A stretch of 11,966 bases of DNA from assembly GCA_964597445.1 (NCBI GenBank), contig CAZQXO010000054.1:1-11966 (forward strand), given 5' to 3'. A model generated the notes under the pieces. It saw nothing but the letters and a program-made list of their open reading frames with translations, was not told where the DNA came from and did no database searches. Positions 5,380-11,966 of this stretch are shown here, piece after piece. The DNA comes from UBA10649 sp964597445 (GTDB lineage Bacteria; Actinomycetota; Actinomycetes; S36-B12). The first letter of the stretch is position 1. Every line of letters starts with the position of its first letter. Both the position numbers and the translations under genes were made by a program.

Positions 5380-7511
5380 TCCTGCGCCAGCCGGACGCCT
5401 CCCCCCTCATGCTTGGCGGCATAGCAGGCGTCGTCCGCCAGGCGGATGAGCTCGTCGACTCCCCGGGGATCGCCCGGCTGGATCGCGATGATGCCGATGC
5501 TGATGCCCACGCCGAGCGGACCCTTCTGCGTCGGCACGCGCAGGGCTCGCACGTCAGCCGCGAGCACATCGGCAATGCGACGCCCCCGGTCGACACCGCA
5601 GTTGTTCAGGATGATGGCGAACTCGTCGCCTCCGATGCGCGCCACGAGGTCCCGACTGCGCACGTGGCTGCAGAGCGTGTCGGTGACCGACCGGAGCATC
5701 GCGTCGCCTGCTGAATGGCCACCGAGGTCATTGACGGCCTTGAACCGATCGAGGTCGAGGTACATGAGCACCGACGGCTCCGCATCCTCACGGACCCGGA
5801 CCTTCTCCAGGGTTCGAAGGAACTCCCGCCTGTTGCCGACCCCCGTGAGCGGATCCGTGCTGGCCTCGCGATTCAGGTTCTCGGCCCGGTAGCTCGCGCG
5901 CCGGGCCACCCCGGTGACGACCAGCACGAAGGACTGCAGGAGGCCGAGGATGAGGAGTCCCACGACCTCGAGTCCGGCGAGTCGGAAGAGCTCAGGATCG
6001 GCCAACTGTCCGCTCGTCGGAGTCACCTGGACCTGCCACATGCGTCCGTAGGACTCGAGGGCACGACTCGTCGTGGTGACCTCCGATCCGTCGACCCCAT
6101 CGACCCGCGGCGGACGTGGGGCGTCTCTCTGGGCAACCTGCTCCGGGTCGTCCGCGTCGGTCACGTCGAGCAGGGCCAGAGAGGTGCCGGCCCATACCGG
6201 ATCCGAGAAGGCATCGCTCAGCAGTGCTCCGAAGCGGTAGACACCCACGGCGAAGCCCGTGACCTGCTCCGAGGGGACCGACCCACCGGACGCGTCACGC
6301 ATGCGCTGGAAGATGGGGACGAACGCGAGCATGCCCTTCTGGCCGTCGATCTCCTGCACCAGGTTGATGGGCGGGGTGGCCGCGGAGTCGCCCGTGTCGC
6401 GCACCCGCTCGACCGCAGCCCCGCGGGCCTCGTCGGAGGTGACGTCGAATCCGAGGGCAGGGACGTTGTCGGCCAGCGGCTCGATGTAGCCGACCGGCAC
6501 GTACTCCTCCCGTGCCCGCGCCGGGATGAGCGTCCCGTCGTCGGCGCGCTCCGTGACCCGGTACCCCGTCAACCCCTGTTGGCGCTGGGCCTGCTCGAAG
6601 GAGGCGCGTTCGGCCCGACTGATGATCGGGTCCCACGACACCGCCTGAAGGCTCGGGTACCGGTCGAGCGCCTCCTGCACGTAGAAGCGGAAGTCGTCCG
6701 CGTCCACCTGCTCGAGCGACTCGACGAAGCGGGCGACGCCCTCGAGCACCTCCCGGTCGCGTGCGAGCGCCCGCTCGACGATGCCCGCCGCCTCATCGGC
6801 CACCTGCTGCAGCCTCTGCTCGCGCATGCGATCGGCCTGGATCTCCGCCTGCACGAAGAAGGCGCCGAAGATGAGCGAACCCAGGAGCATCGGCACGGCG
6901 ATCTCGACTCGACGACCCTGCCAGGCCTCCCGCTGGCCCGGCAGGAGCATCAGCACCAGGGGGCCGAAGACGACCACGCCGAGGGCATCGCGCGCCCACC
7001 ACATGACGAACTGCGCAGCCCACACCTCGATCGGGATCGCGCCGGTCGCCACCTGCCCCACCGTGGCCACGGTCGCGCCGATGAGGGCCGACAGCGGGCC
7101 CGCGAGGAAGAGGAAGGTGATGATCTCGCGCGCATGCGTCAGACGGGCGTGTCCGCCGACGGCCCGGGTGACCAGCGTGGCGCCCACCTGGGCCTGCAGT
7201 GCCGCCCCGGCGGCGAGAGCGAGGGCGAGCGTCACCGACGCCCCGCTCTCCCCCACCCAGGAGTCATCGACCGGGGTGGCACCGATCAGGGCGGCACCGA
7301 GGGCGGCGACGGCGACGGCGGGGAGGATCCGCCAGCCCCACACGTAGGCGACGGCGAAGGCGAGACCCGCCGCGGGCCACAAGGGTGGGGCCACACCTGA
7401 GGAGATCTCGAGCGCCTGCGTCAGCAGGGCGAGCGCCAGATAGGCAGCGAGGACGAGGAGGCTGACCGACAGGAGCCGCGACCACGAGGACAGGGACGCA
7501 TCACTCGGCAT
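5355..7511 (-). CDS. Membrane diguanylate cyclase, MASE1-CHASE-GGDEF
   Basis: A 718-residue protein that would make c-di-GMP from two GTP. Residues about 10-220 form the multi-span MASE1 sensor (VAPPLWPAAGLAFA near 40-53 is typical). About 225-510 is an extracytoplasmic CHASE ligand-binding domain, followed by a membrane helix (512-533) and a GGDEF domain (about 548-708). The GGDEF domain looks fully active: metal ligand Asp586 in YLDLDRFKAVND, GGDEF at 627-631, and an inhibitory I-site RSRD (618-621) exactly five residues before it, so product feedback is likely. Start choice: MPSDASL at 7511 has a strong GGGGGAGG ribosome site 7 nt upstream; the in-frame ATG at 7565 adds 18 Arg-rich residues and lacks one. 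It diverges from the EAL-type gene at 7648, its probable functional opposite. Its stop lies inside the Nudix gene. Confidence 0.94.
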   Translation of the reverse strand: MPSDASLSSWSRLLSVSLLVLAAYLALALLTQALEISSGVAPPLWPAAGLAFAVAYVWGWRILPAVAVAALGAALIGATPVDDSWVGESGASVTLALALAAGAALQAQVGATLVTRAVGGHARLTHAREIITFLFLAGPLSALIGATVATVGQVATGAIPIEVWAAQFVMWWARDALGVVVFGPLVLMLLPGQREAWQGRRVEIAVPMLLGSLIFGAFFVQAEIQADRMREQRLQQVADEAAGIVERALARDREVLEGVARFVESLEQVDADDFRFYVQEALDRYPSLQAVSWDPIISRAERASFEQAQRQQGLTGYRVTERADDGTLIPARAREEYVPVGYIEPLADNVPALGFDVTSDEARGAAVERVRDTGDSAATPPINLVQEIDGQKGMLAFVPIFQRMRDASGGSVPSEQVTGFAVGVYRFGALLSDAFSDPVWAGTSLALLDVTDADDPEQVAQRDAPRPPRVDGVDGSEVTTTSRALESYGRMWQVQVTPTSGQLADPELFRLAGLEVVGLLILGLLQSFVLVVTGVARRASYRAENLNREASTDPLTGVGNRREFLRTLEKVRVREDAEPSVLMYLDLDRFKAVNDLGGHSAGDAMLRSVTDTLCSHVRSRDLVARIGGDEFAIILNNCGVDRGRRIADVLAADVRALRVPTQKGPLGVGISIGIIAIQPGDPRGVDELIRLADDACYAAKHEGGGVRLAQDQSTERGR

Positions 7512-7518
7512 GACCGTG

Positions 7519-7526
7519 CCTCCCCC
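7519..7526 (-). promoter_or_regulatory. Strong Shine-Dalgarno sequence of the diguanylate cyclase gene
   Basis: Minus-strand GGGGGAGG lies 7 nt before ATG 7511. It decides the start and contrasts with the leaderless starts of most other genes in this window. Confidence 0.8.
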
Positions 7527-7552
7527 GAGACGAGGTGCTCTGGCGCATCGCC

Positions 7553-7558
7553 ACACTA
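7553..7558 (-). promoter_or_regulatory. Candidate -10 box of the diguanylate cyclase gene
   Basis: Minus-strand TAGTGT would place the transcription start near 7546, giving a leader of about 35 nt that contains the Shine-Dalgarno sequence. No clear -35 is seen. This is the best TAnnnT match in the 136-nt gap for this direction. Confidence 0.35.
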
Positions 7559-7635
7559 GCCACACGAAGCGGGCGGATGCCCTGGTGAAGACCGATCTCT
7601 GACCGCTCAGGGCGAGATTCCCCCCTGCCCCGTCC

Positions 7636-7641
7636 TACCCT
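7636..7641 (+). promoter_or_regulatory. -10 box for a leaderless CHASE-PAS-GGDEF-EAL transcript
   Basis: TACCCT ends exactly 6 nt before ATG 7648 and there is no Shine-Dalgarno sequence, so the mRNA would begin at the start codon. No clear -35 is seen. Confidence 0.6.
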
Positions 7642-7647
7642 GATCGC

Positions 7648-10530
7648 ATGAGGGTGCGGCACGGATCGGCCCGCGAAGCCCTGCTCCCCTGGGCGATCGC
7701 AGGCGCCGTCCTCGTAGTCGGCCTCCTCGCCACGGTCGGCCTCATGCGCTCCCTCCTGTCATGGCAGAGCGAGCAGGTCCAGCAGGAGGCGCAGAACGCG
7801 GCGAGCCAGGTGGTGCAGCAGCTGGAGTCCACCATCGTGCCGCCGGCGACCCTGACCCACGCCCTCGCCGCCTTCGTCCTCGCCGAGGACGGCGACCTGG
7901 ACCCGGTCGCCACGCGGGAGTTCATCGGGGCACTCGCCGAGGAGCAAGCCGCCGTGATCACGATGACGATCGCGCCGGACAATCGCATCGCGTACCTCGC
8001 GCCCCTCGCGGGGAACGAGGCCGCTCTCGGCCTCGACCTCACGTCGATCCCTGAGCAGTGGGAACCCATTCGAGAGGTCATCGCCTCACGGGAGCCTGCC
8101 CTCCTCGGACCCTTCACCCTCGTGCAGGGCGGCCTCGGCCTGGCCTACCGCGAGCCCGTGTTCCTGCCCTCCGGCGAGTACTGGGGCCTGGTCAGCACCA
8201 TCGTGGATGCCGAGGCCTACCTGACCTCCGCCCTCGCGGCGGCCGGCGTCGATCCCGAGCTCATCGCCGTGCGCACCACCCTGGCCGGTGTCGCGGGTGA
8301 GGCGCCCTTCTGGGGGGACCCCCTGGCCTTCTCCTCCGATGCGGTCGTGCTGGCGGCCGAGCCTGAGGGGGCCTCGTGGGAGGTCGGCGTCCTTCCACCG
8401 CCCACGGACGACAGCCTTGCCGTCACCTTGGTCGTGTTCGGTGCCACCACCTGCCTGCTGCTGGCCCTGCTGACGTTCCTGGCCGTACGGCTCCAGCAGC
8501 GTCGACGCGAGGTGGCTCATCGGCTCGAGAGACTGACGGAGCTGGCCCCCGGCGTGCTGTTCCAGATGCGACTGGGACCGGAGGGCTCCGCGTCGGTGTC
8601 CTACATCAGCGGACGGGTCGAGGAGATCTTCGGTGTGACCGTCGACGACGCCCTGCACGTCCCCGACATCCTGACCTCGCGGATCCACCCCGGGGATCGG
8701 CGGCGCGTCAACGCGACGATCCAGGACGCCGCCCGCCATGGCCGAGCCTGGAGCGATCGGATCCGCATGCGGGCAGCGGACGGCCAGGACCACTGGTTCC
8801 AGACCGATGCCGCACCCGAGACACTGCCTTCAGGTGAGATCGTCCTTCACGGTCACCTCGCCGACGTCACCGACGCCGTCGTCGCCGAGGACCGACTGCG
8901 CATCAGTGCCAGCGTGTTCGAAGCCACGCGCGACGCCGTGATCCTGATGGATCCGGACGCCACCATCACCGACGTGAACCCGGCCTTCACCGACATCACC
9001 GGATTCAGCCTCGACGACGTCGTCGGCGCGTCGATCGACACGCTCGGGGCCGACATCAACTCCCCCACGGTCTACGCCGAGGTGCGCGCCACTCTCGCTC
9101 GCGAGGGCTTCTGGCAGGGGGTTCTCCTGCAGCGCTCACGCAGCGGCACGGTCTCCCCCCAGGCGGTGACCATCACGGCGGTGCACGGATCGAGCAGCAC
9201 CCCGGACCACTACGTCGCCGTGCTGAGCGCCTTGAGCACCCTGAAGGACGACTTCATCACCGGCCTTCCCGGCCGGCTCGTGCTGGACGACCGCATCATC
9301 CGCTCCCTCGAGCAGGCGCACAGCGACGGCACTCAGGTGGCCCTGCTCATCGTCTCCCTCGACCGCTTCGGTGACATCAACGCGGCCCTCGGCCACCGCG
9401 GAGGCGACCTCGTGCTCAAGGAGGTCGCCCGTCGCCTGCGCGCTCTCGTGCGCGAACCCCAGACGGTGGCCCGCCTCAGCGGAGACGAGTTCGCGATCGT
9501 CCTCTCGCAGGAGGTCACCGTGGACACCACGACCGCCACGGCCGTGGAGATCGGACGGGAGATCGGCAGGCCGATTCGCGTCGAGCAGCACGACGTGCGC
9601 CTGACGGCCAGTATCGGCATCGCCCTCTCACCCACCGACGGTCGCACTTCAGGTGACCTCATCACCTCGGCGGTCCAGGCGGCCCAGGCGGCCAAGGCGG
9701 CCGGTCGAGGACGCTTCCTGTTCTTCACATCGCAGATGCAGCAGGATGCCCGGCAGAGGGCCCGGCTCACCGATGACCTTCACCACGCCATTCCCGGTGA
9801 CCAGCTGGGCATCCTCTTCCAGCCCGTCGTGGATCTCGCCACGAACAGGACGGTCAAGGCCGAGGCGCTGGTTCGCTGGATCCATCCCAGGCTGGGTCCG
9901 ATCCCACCCGAGGTCTTCGTTCCCCTCGCCGAGGCGAGCGGCCTCGTGAAGCCGATCGGTGACTGGATCTTCGCCCAGGTGCTCGCGCTCCTGCCGGAGG
10001 CCCGCGCCATCGCCCCTGACTTCCGAGTGAGCATCAACCTGTCACCCGTCGAGATCGTGGATGCGAACGGCCTCCACTCACGACGGATCGCCCTCCTGAG
10101 GGAGAGTGGCGTGCCGGGTGAGGCATTCGTGGCCGAGATCACCGAGGGCCTCGTGCTCGACCGGAGCAGCGCGACGGCGCGGGCGCTCCAGACGTACCGG
10201 GACGCTGGGTTCGGCTTCGCCATCGACGACTTCGGGACCGGGTACGCCTCTCTCGCGTACCTGGCATCGCTCGATGTGGACTTCGTGAAGATCGACCAGG
10301 CCTTCGTTCGCGGCATCAGCACGGACGAGCGGAACGTCACCCTCTGCCGTGCCATCGTCCAGATGGGCCACGGCCTCGGCCTTCAGGTGATCGCCGAGGG
10401 AGTCGAGTCAGCGGAGACCCGTGACATCCTCGCGGGAGAGGGATGCGACTTCGGCCAGGGCTACCTGTTCGCCGCCCCGCTCACGCCGGACGAGCTCCTT
10501 CAGCGACTGCGCGACGAGCGCGGCGCCTGA
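7648..10530 (+). CDS. Membrane CHASE-PAS-PAS-GGDEF-EAL protein, probable c-di-GMP phosphodiesterase
   Basis: A 960-residue two-span sensor. The first membrane helix is at 13-33 and the extracytoplasmic CHASE domain at about 60-250 (GNEAALGLDL, ALLGPFTLVQGGLGLAYREPVF). The second helix is at 257-281, and two PAS domains lie at about 292-410 and 418-530. GGDEF (535-690) and EAL (705-955) domains follow. The EAL residues are complete: EALVRW with E739, Asn797 in SINLSP, E830 in EITEG, D860/D861 in IDDFGTG, K881 in VKIDQAF, E917 in AEGVE and Q937 in GQGYLF, so c-di-GMP hydrolysis is expected. The GGDEF half is altered: the metal-binding Asp is Ser570 (VSLDRFGDIN), the motif is SGDEF (611-615), and the FKxxND positions are changed. 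It is probably inactive or a GTP-binding regulatory domain. The gene has a leaderless start and overlaps the helicase gene's 3' end by 31 bp. Confidence 0.94.
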   Translation: MRVRHGSAREALLPWAIAGAVLVVGLLATVGLMRSLLSWQSEQVQQEAQNAASQVVQQLESTIVPPATLTHALAAFVLAEDGDLDPVATREFIGALAEEQAAVITMTIAPDNRIAYLAPLAGNEAALGLDLTSIPEQWEPIREVIASREPALLGPFTLVQGGLGLAYREPVFLPSGEYWGLVSTIVDAEAYLTSALAAAGVDPELIAVRTTLAGVAGEAPFWGDPLAFSSDAVVLAAEPEGASWEVGVLPPPTDDSLAVTLVVFGATTCLLLALLTFLAVRLQQRRREVAHRLERLTELAPGVLFQMRLGPEGSASVSYISGRVEEIFGVTVDDALHVPDILTSRIHPGDRRRVNATIQDAARHGRAWSDRIRMRAADGQDHWFQTDAAPETLPSGEIVLHGHLADVTDAVVAEDRLRISASVFEATRDAVILMDPDATITDVNPAFTDITGFSLDDVVGASIDTLGADINSPTVYAEVRATLAREGFWQGVLLQRSRSGTVSPQAVTITAVHGSSSTPDHYVAVLSALSTLKDDFITGLPGRLVLDDRIIRSLEQAHSDGTQVALLIVSLDRFGDINAALGHRGGDLVLKEVARRLRALVREPQTVARLSGDEFAIVLSQEVTVDTTTATAVEIGREIGRPIRVEQHDVRLTASIGIALSPTDGRTSGDLITSAVQAAQAAKAAGRGRFLFFTSQMQQDARQRARLTDDLHHAIPGDQLGILFQPVVDLATNRTVKAEALVRWIHPRLGPIPPEVFVPLAEASGLVKPIGDWIFAQVLALLPEARAIAPDFRVSINLSPVEIVDANGLHSRRIALLRESGVPGEAFVAEITEGLVLDRSSATARALQTYRDAGFGFAIDDFGTGYASLAYLASLDVDFVKIDQAFVRGISTDERNVTLCRAIVQMGHGLGLQVIAEGVESAETRDILAGEGCDFGQGYLFAAPLTPDELLQRLRDERGA

Positions 10531-11837
10531 GAGCGCGAGGCGGACGACCCGCGCCGCGGTGCCGAGTGCCCGCCGGGCTTCGACCCGGGGCGACGACCGT
10601 AGGGACGGCTGCTGCGAGCCTCGCGCACCGGCGCGGGCGTCCAGGGGATGCCGGACGGCTCCTGCGATCCGGTGACCTTGCGCAGGCCGTCATCACCCGG
10701 TCGCACACGGAGGACCGATGCCGTGACCCCGGCCTTCTTGGTGAGCGTGGTCACGGCGCGCTCCTGCTTGGGCAGCGCGAGGGTCACCACCGTGCCGGAG
10801 TCGCCGGCGCGCGCCGTACGACCGGCGCGGTGCACGTAGTCCTTGGGGTCGGTGGGGGCATCGACGTGCACCACGAGGCTCACGTCGTCGACGTGGATCC
10901 CGCGCGCCGCGACGTCGGTGGCCACCAGAGCCGGGATGACACCCGTGCGGAAGTCGTTCAGGGTGCGCGTGCGCACCGCCTGCGACTTTCCGCCGTGGAG
11001 CGCTCCGACCGGCACGCCCTGGGCGGCCAGCTGCTCGGCGAGACGGTCGACGGCGCGCTGGGTGCGGACGAAGAAGATGGTGCGGCCGTCTCGGGCCGCG
11101 ATCTGGGCGGTGATGGCGCTCTTGTCGGCCGGGTGCATCAGCAGGACGTGATGATCCATGGTCGTCACCTGAGCCGTGACCGGTCCAGTGGAATGCTCGG
11201 CCGGATCCTTCAGGTACTGCCGCACCAGCGTGTCGACGCCGTTGTCGAGGGTCGCACTGAACAGCAGGCGCTGGCCGCGCGGCTTGCATGCGTCGAGGAT
11301 CTGCTTGACGACCGGCAGGAATCCCATGTCGGCCATCTGATCGGCTTCGTCGAGGACCACGATCTCCGTCATCGACAGATCGACGTCCCCGCGCTGCATG
11401 AGATCGATGAGCCGGCCGGGGGTCGCCACGAGGATCGGCACGCCGCGCTCGAGTGCGCGCAGTTGCTGCCCGTAGGGCATGCCACCGGCGATAAGTCGGG
11501 TGCGCAGCTGCACCTTCTCCGCGAGCGGACCGAGGATGTCGCTGACCTGCATCGCCAGCTCGCGCGTGGGAACGAGAACGAGACCGAGGGGACGACCGGG
11601 CTCCGCGCGACGCCCCGCAAGGCGCGAGAGCAGAGCCAGGCCGAAGGCCAGGGTCTTGCCCGAACCCGTGCGCCCGCGGCCGAGGATGTCGCGGCCCGCG
11701 ATGGCGTCCGGCAGCGTGGCCGCCTGGATCGGGAAGGGGTCGGTGATGCCGTCGACGCGCAAGGCCTGGATGAGAGGCGAGGCGACACCGAGGTCGGCGA
11801 AGGACAGTGTGGGCACAGCAGACATAGTGAAATCCAT
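10500..11837 (-). CDS. DEAD-box ATP-dependent RNA helicase
   Basis: A 445-residue helicase that unwinds RNA structure using ATP, probably in RNA decay, ribosome assembly or cold adaptation. All core motifs are present: Q motif (F13 to Q38, with DPFPIQ), motif I GRTGSGKT (55-62), PTRELA (90-95), GG (118-119), TPGR (139-142), DEAD (163-166), SAT (194-196), ARGIHVDDV (311-319) and HRAGRTARAG (336-345). A conserved-core end near 380 is followed by a basic Arg/Ser/Gly tail of about 60 residues, probably RNA-binding. Start: ATG 11837 (MDFT) or ATG 11825 (MSAVP). Neither has a good Shine-Dalgarno sequence, and 11837 lies inside a perfect inverted repeat, so 11825 may be the real start. The last 31 bp overlap the 3' end of the opposing GGDEF-EAL gene. 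Resembles RhlE/DeaD-like proteins; the exact subgroup is unclear. Confidence 0.95.
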   Translation of the reverse strand: MDFTMSAVPTLSFADLGVASPLIQALRVDGITDPFPIQAATLPDAIAGRDILGRGRTGSGKTLAFGLALLSRLAGRRAEPGRPLGLVLVPTRELAMQVSDILGPLAEKVQLRTRLIAGGMPYGQQLRALERGVPILVATPGRLIDLMQRGDVDLSMTEIVVLDEADQMADMGFLPVVKQILDACKPRGQRLLFSATLDNGVDTLVRQYLKDPAEHSTGPVTAQVTTMDHHVLLMHPADKSAITAQIAARDGRTIFFVRTQRAVDRLAEQLAAQGVPVGALHGGKSQAVRTRTLNDFRTGVIPALVATDVAARGIHVDDVSLVVHVDAPTDPKDYVHRAGRTARAGDSGTVVTLALPKQERAVTTLTKKAGVTASVLRVRPGDDGLRKVTGSQEPSGIPWTPAPVREARSSRPYGRRPGSKPGGHSAPRRGSSASRSQAPRSSRSR

Positions 11838-11864
11838 TCAAGACTTAAGGCGCGTCTTGAATGG
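11834..11864 (-). promoter_or_regulatory. Perfect 11-bp inverted repeat in the helicase leader, covering its first ATG
   Basis: CCATTCAAGAC (11834-11844) and GTCTTGAATGG (11854-11864) are perfectly complementary, with a 9-nt loop. In the helicase mRNA they would form a stable stem, and ATG 11837 falls in the downstream arm. The stem could hide the start (a thermosensor or helicase-responsive switch), or the DNA palindrome could be an operator. Further TCAAGAC-type copies upstream favour considering the operator idea. Confidence 0.6.
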
Positions 11865-11966
11865 TGACCCTGATGTGTCGCGTGGAGGTCAAGACTCGCG
11901 AGGAGTGATGTCTTCAGGGTACGGCACGATCGCGCAATCGCGAAATCGTCGCCGTCACGCGGGTGT
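11865..11966. other. Region upstream of the helicase, no gene seen
   Basis: 102 bases at the right edge. It contains TCAAGAC (11889-11895) and GTCTTCA (11910-11916, one mismatch to GTCTTGA), which echo the arms of the nearby inverted repeat, plus a candidate promoter box. No coding frame is evident. Confidence 0.5.
11916..11921 (-). promoter_or_regulatory. Candidate -10 box for the helicase gene
   Basis: Minus-strand TACCCT would start transcription near 11909, giving a leader of about 70 nt that contains the 11-bp stem. A TTGACC hexamer (minus strand, 11892-11887) could instead be the -35 of a promoter closer to the gene, but I see no good -10 at a matching distance. Confidence 0.3.

Noticed and set aside
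5715..7400. Plus-strand open frame opposite the diguanylate cyclase gene (561 codons)
   Set aside because: Antisense shadow of a clear MASE1-CHASE-GGDEF protein; composition is low-complexity and no domain is seen.
7512..7565. Upstream ATG for the diguanylate cyclase
   Set aside because: The downstream ATG 7511 has a strong ribosome site; the extension is Arg-rich and sits before the first membrane helix.
10569..10590. GC-rich inverted repeat (CCGGG...CCCGG) near the helicase 3' end
   Set aside because: Only 5 bp, inside the coding tail of the helicase; expected by chance at this base composition.
10443..11867. Plus-strand open frame opposite the DEAD-box helicase (474 codons)
   Set aside because: Antisense to a gene with every DEAD-box motif; the translated product resembles nothing.

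Overview
The window looks like chromosomal DNA of a high-GC Gram-positive bacterium (Actinomycetota, perhaps Micrococcales; the order is a guess). Evidence: strongly GC-rich third codon positions, GTG starts, few Shine-Dalgarno sequences, repeated -10 boxes placed 6-8 nt before start codons (leaderless transcription), and actinobacterial-looking versions of the proteins. I see no insertion sequence, phage gene, tRNA, rRNA or CRISPR. It is densely packed housekeeping, repair and signalling DNA, with no gene-free stretch over 300 bases.

Layout. 1-596: a truncated CsoR/FrmR-family metal- or persulfide-sensing repressor (minus) faces an AhpD-like CxxC peroxidase-family gene (plus). Between them is a 43-nt region in which an inverted repeat serves as operator and carries both -10 boxes. 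597-865: a short region with a possible 44-residue membrane protein. 866-2289: a peptidase S51/cyanophycinase-like gene translationally coupled (GTGA) to trmB, a tRNA m7G46 methyltransferase. 2323-3834: an aldo/keto reductase and a 2H phosphoesterase (ThpR/LigT). 3831-5379: an SMP-30 family lactonase-like gene (minus) and a Nudix hydrolase (plus), diverging from a second 43-nt region with the same promoter geometry as the first. 5355-10530: two membrane c-di-GMP enzymes read in opposite directions from a 136-nt gap. One is a MASE1-CHASE-GGDEF diguanylate cyclase (minus); the other is a CHASE-PAS-PAS-GGDEF-EAL protein (plus) whose GGDEF half looks inactive and whose EAL half looks intact. 10500-11837: a DEAD-box RNA helicase (minus) with a perfect 11-bp inverted repeat around its first ATG.

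How it works together. The strongest biological story is the cyclase/phosphodiesterase pair: both proteins carry an extracytoplasmic CHASE sensor and a cytoplasmic output of opposite sign, so together they could set local c-di-GMP in response to small ligands. The strongest DNA-level story is the pair of compact back-to-back leaderless promoters with identical spacing, one of them built into a CsoR-type operator. In addition, all three convergent gene pairs overlap at their 3' ends (4, 25 and 31 bp), leaving no room for ordinary terminators between them. None of the protein families is new; the arrangement is the notable part.
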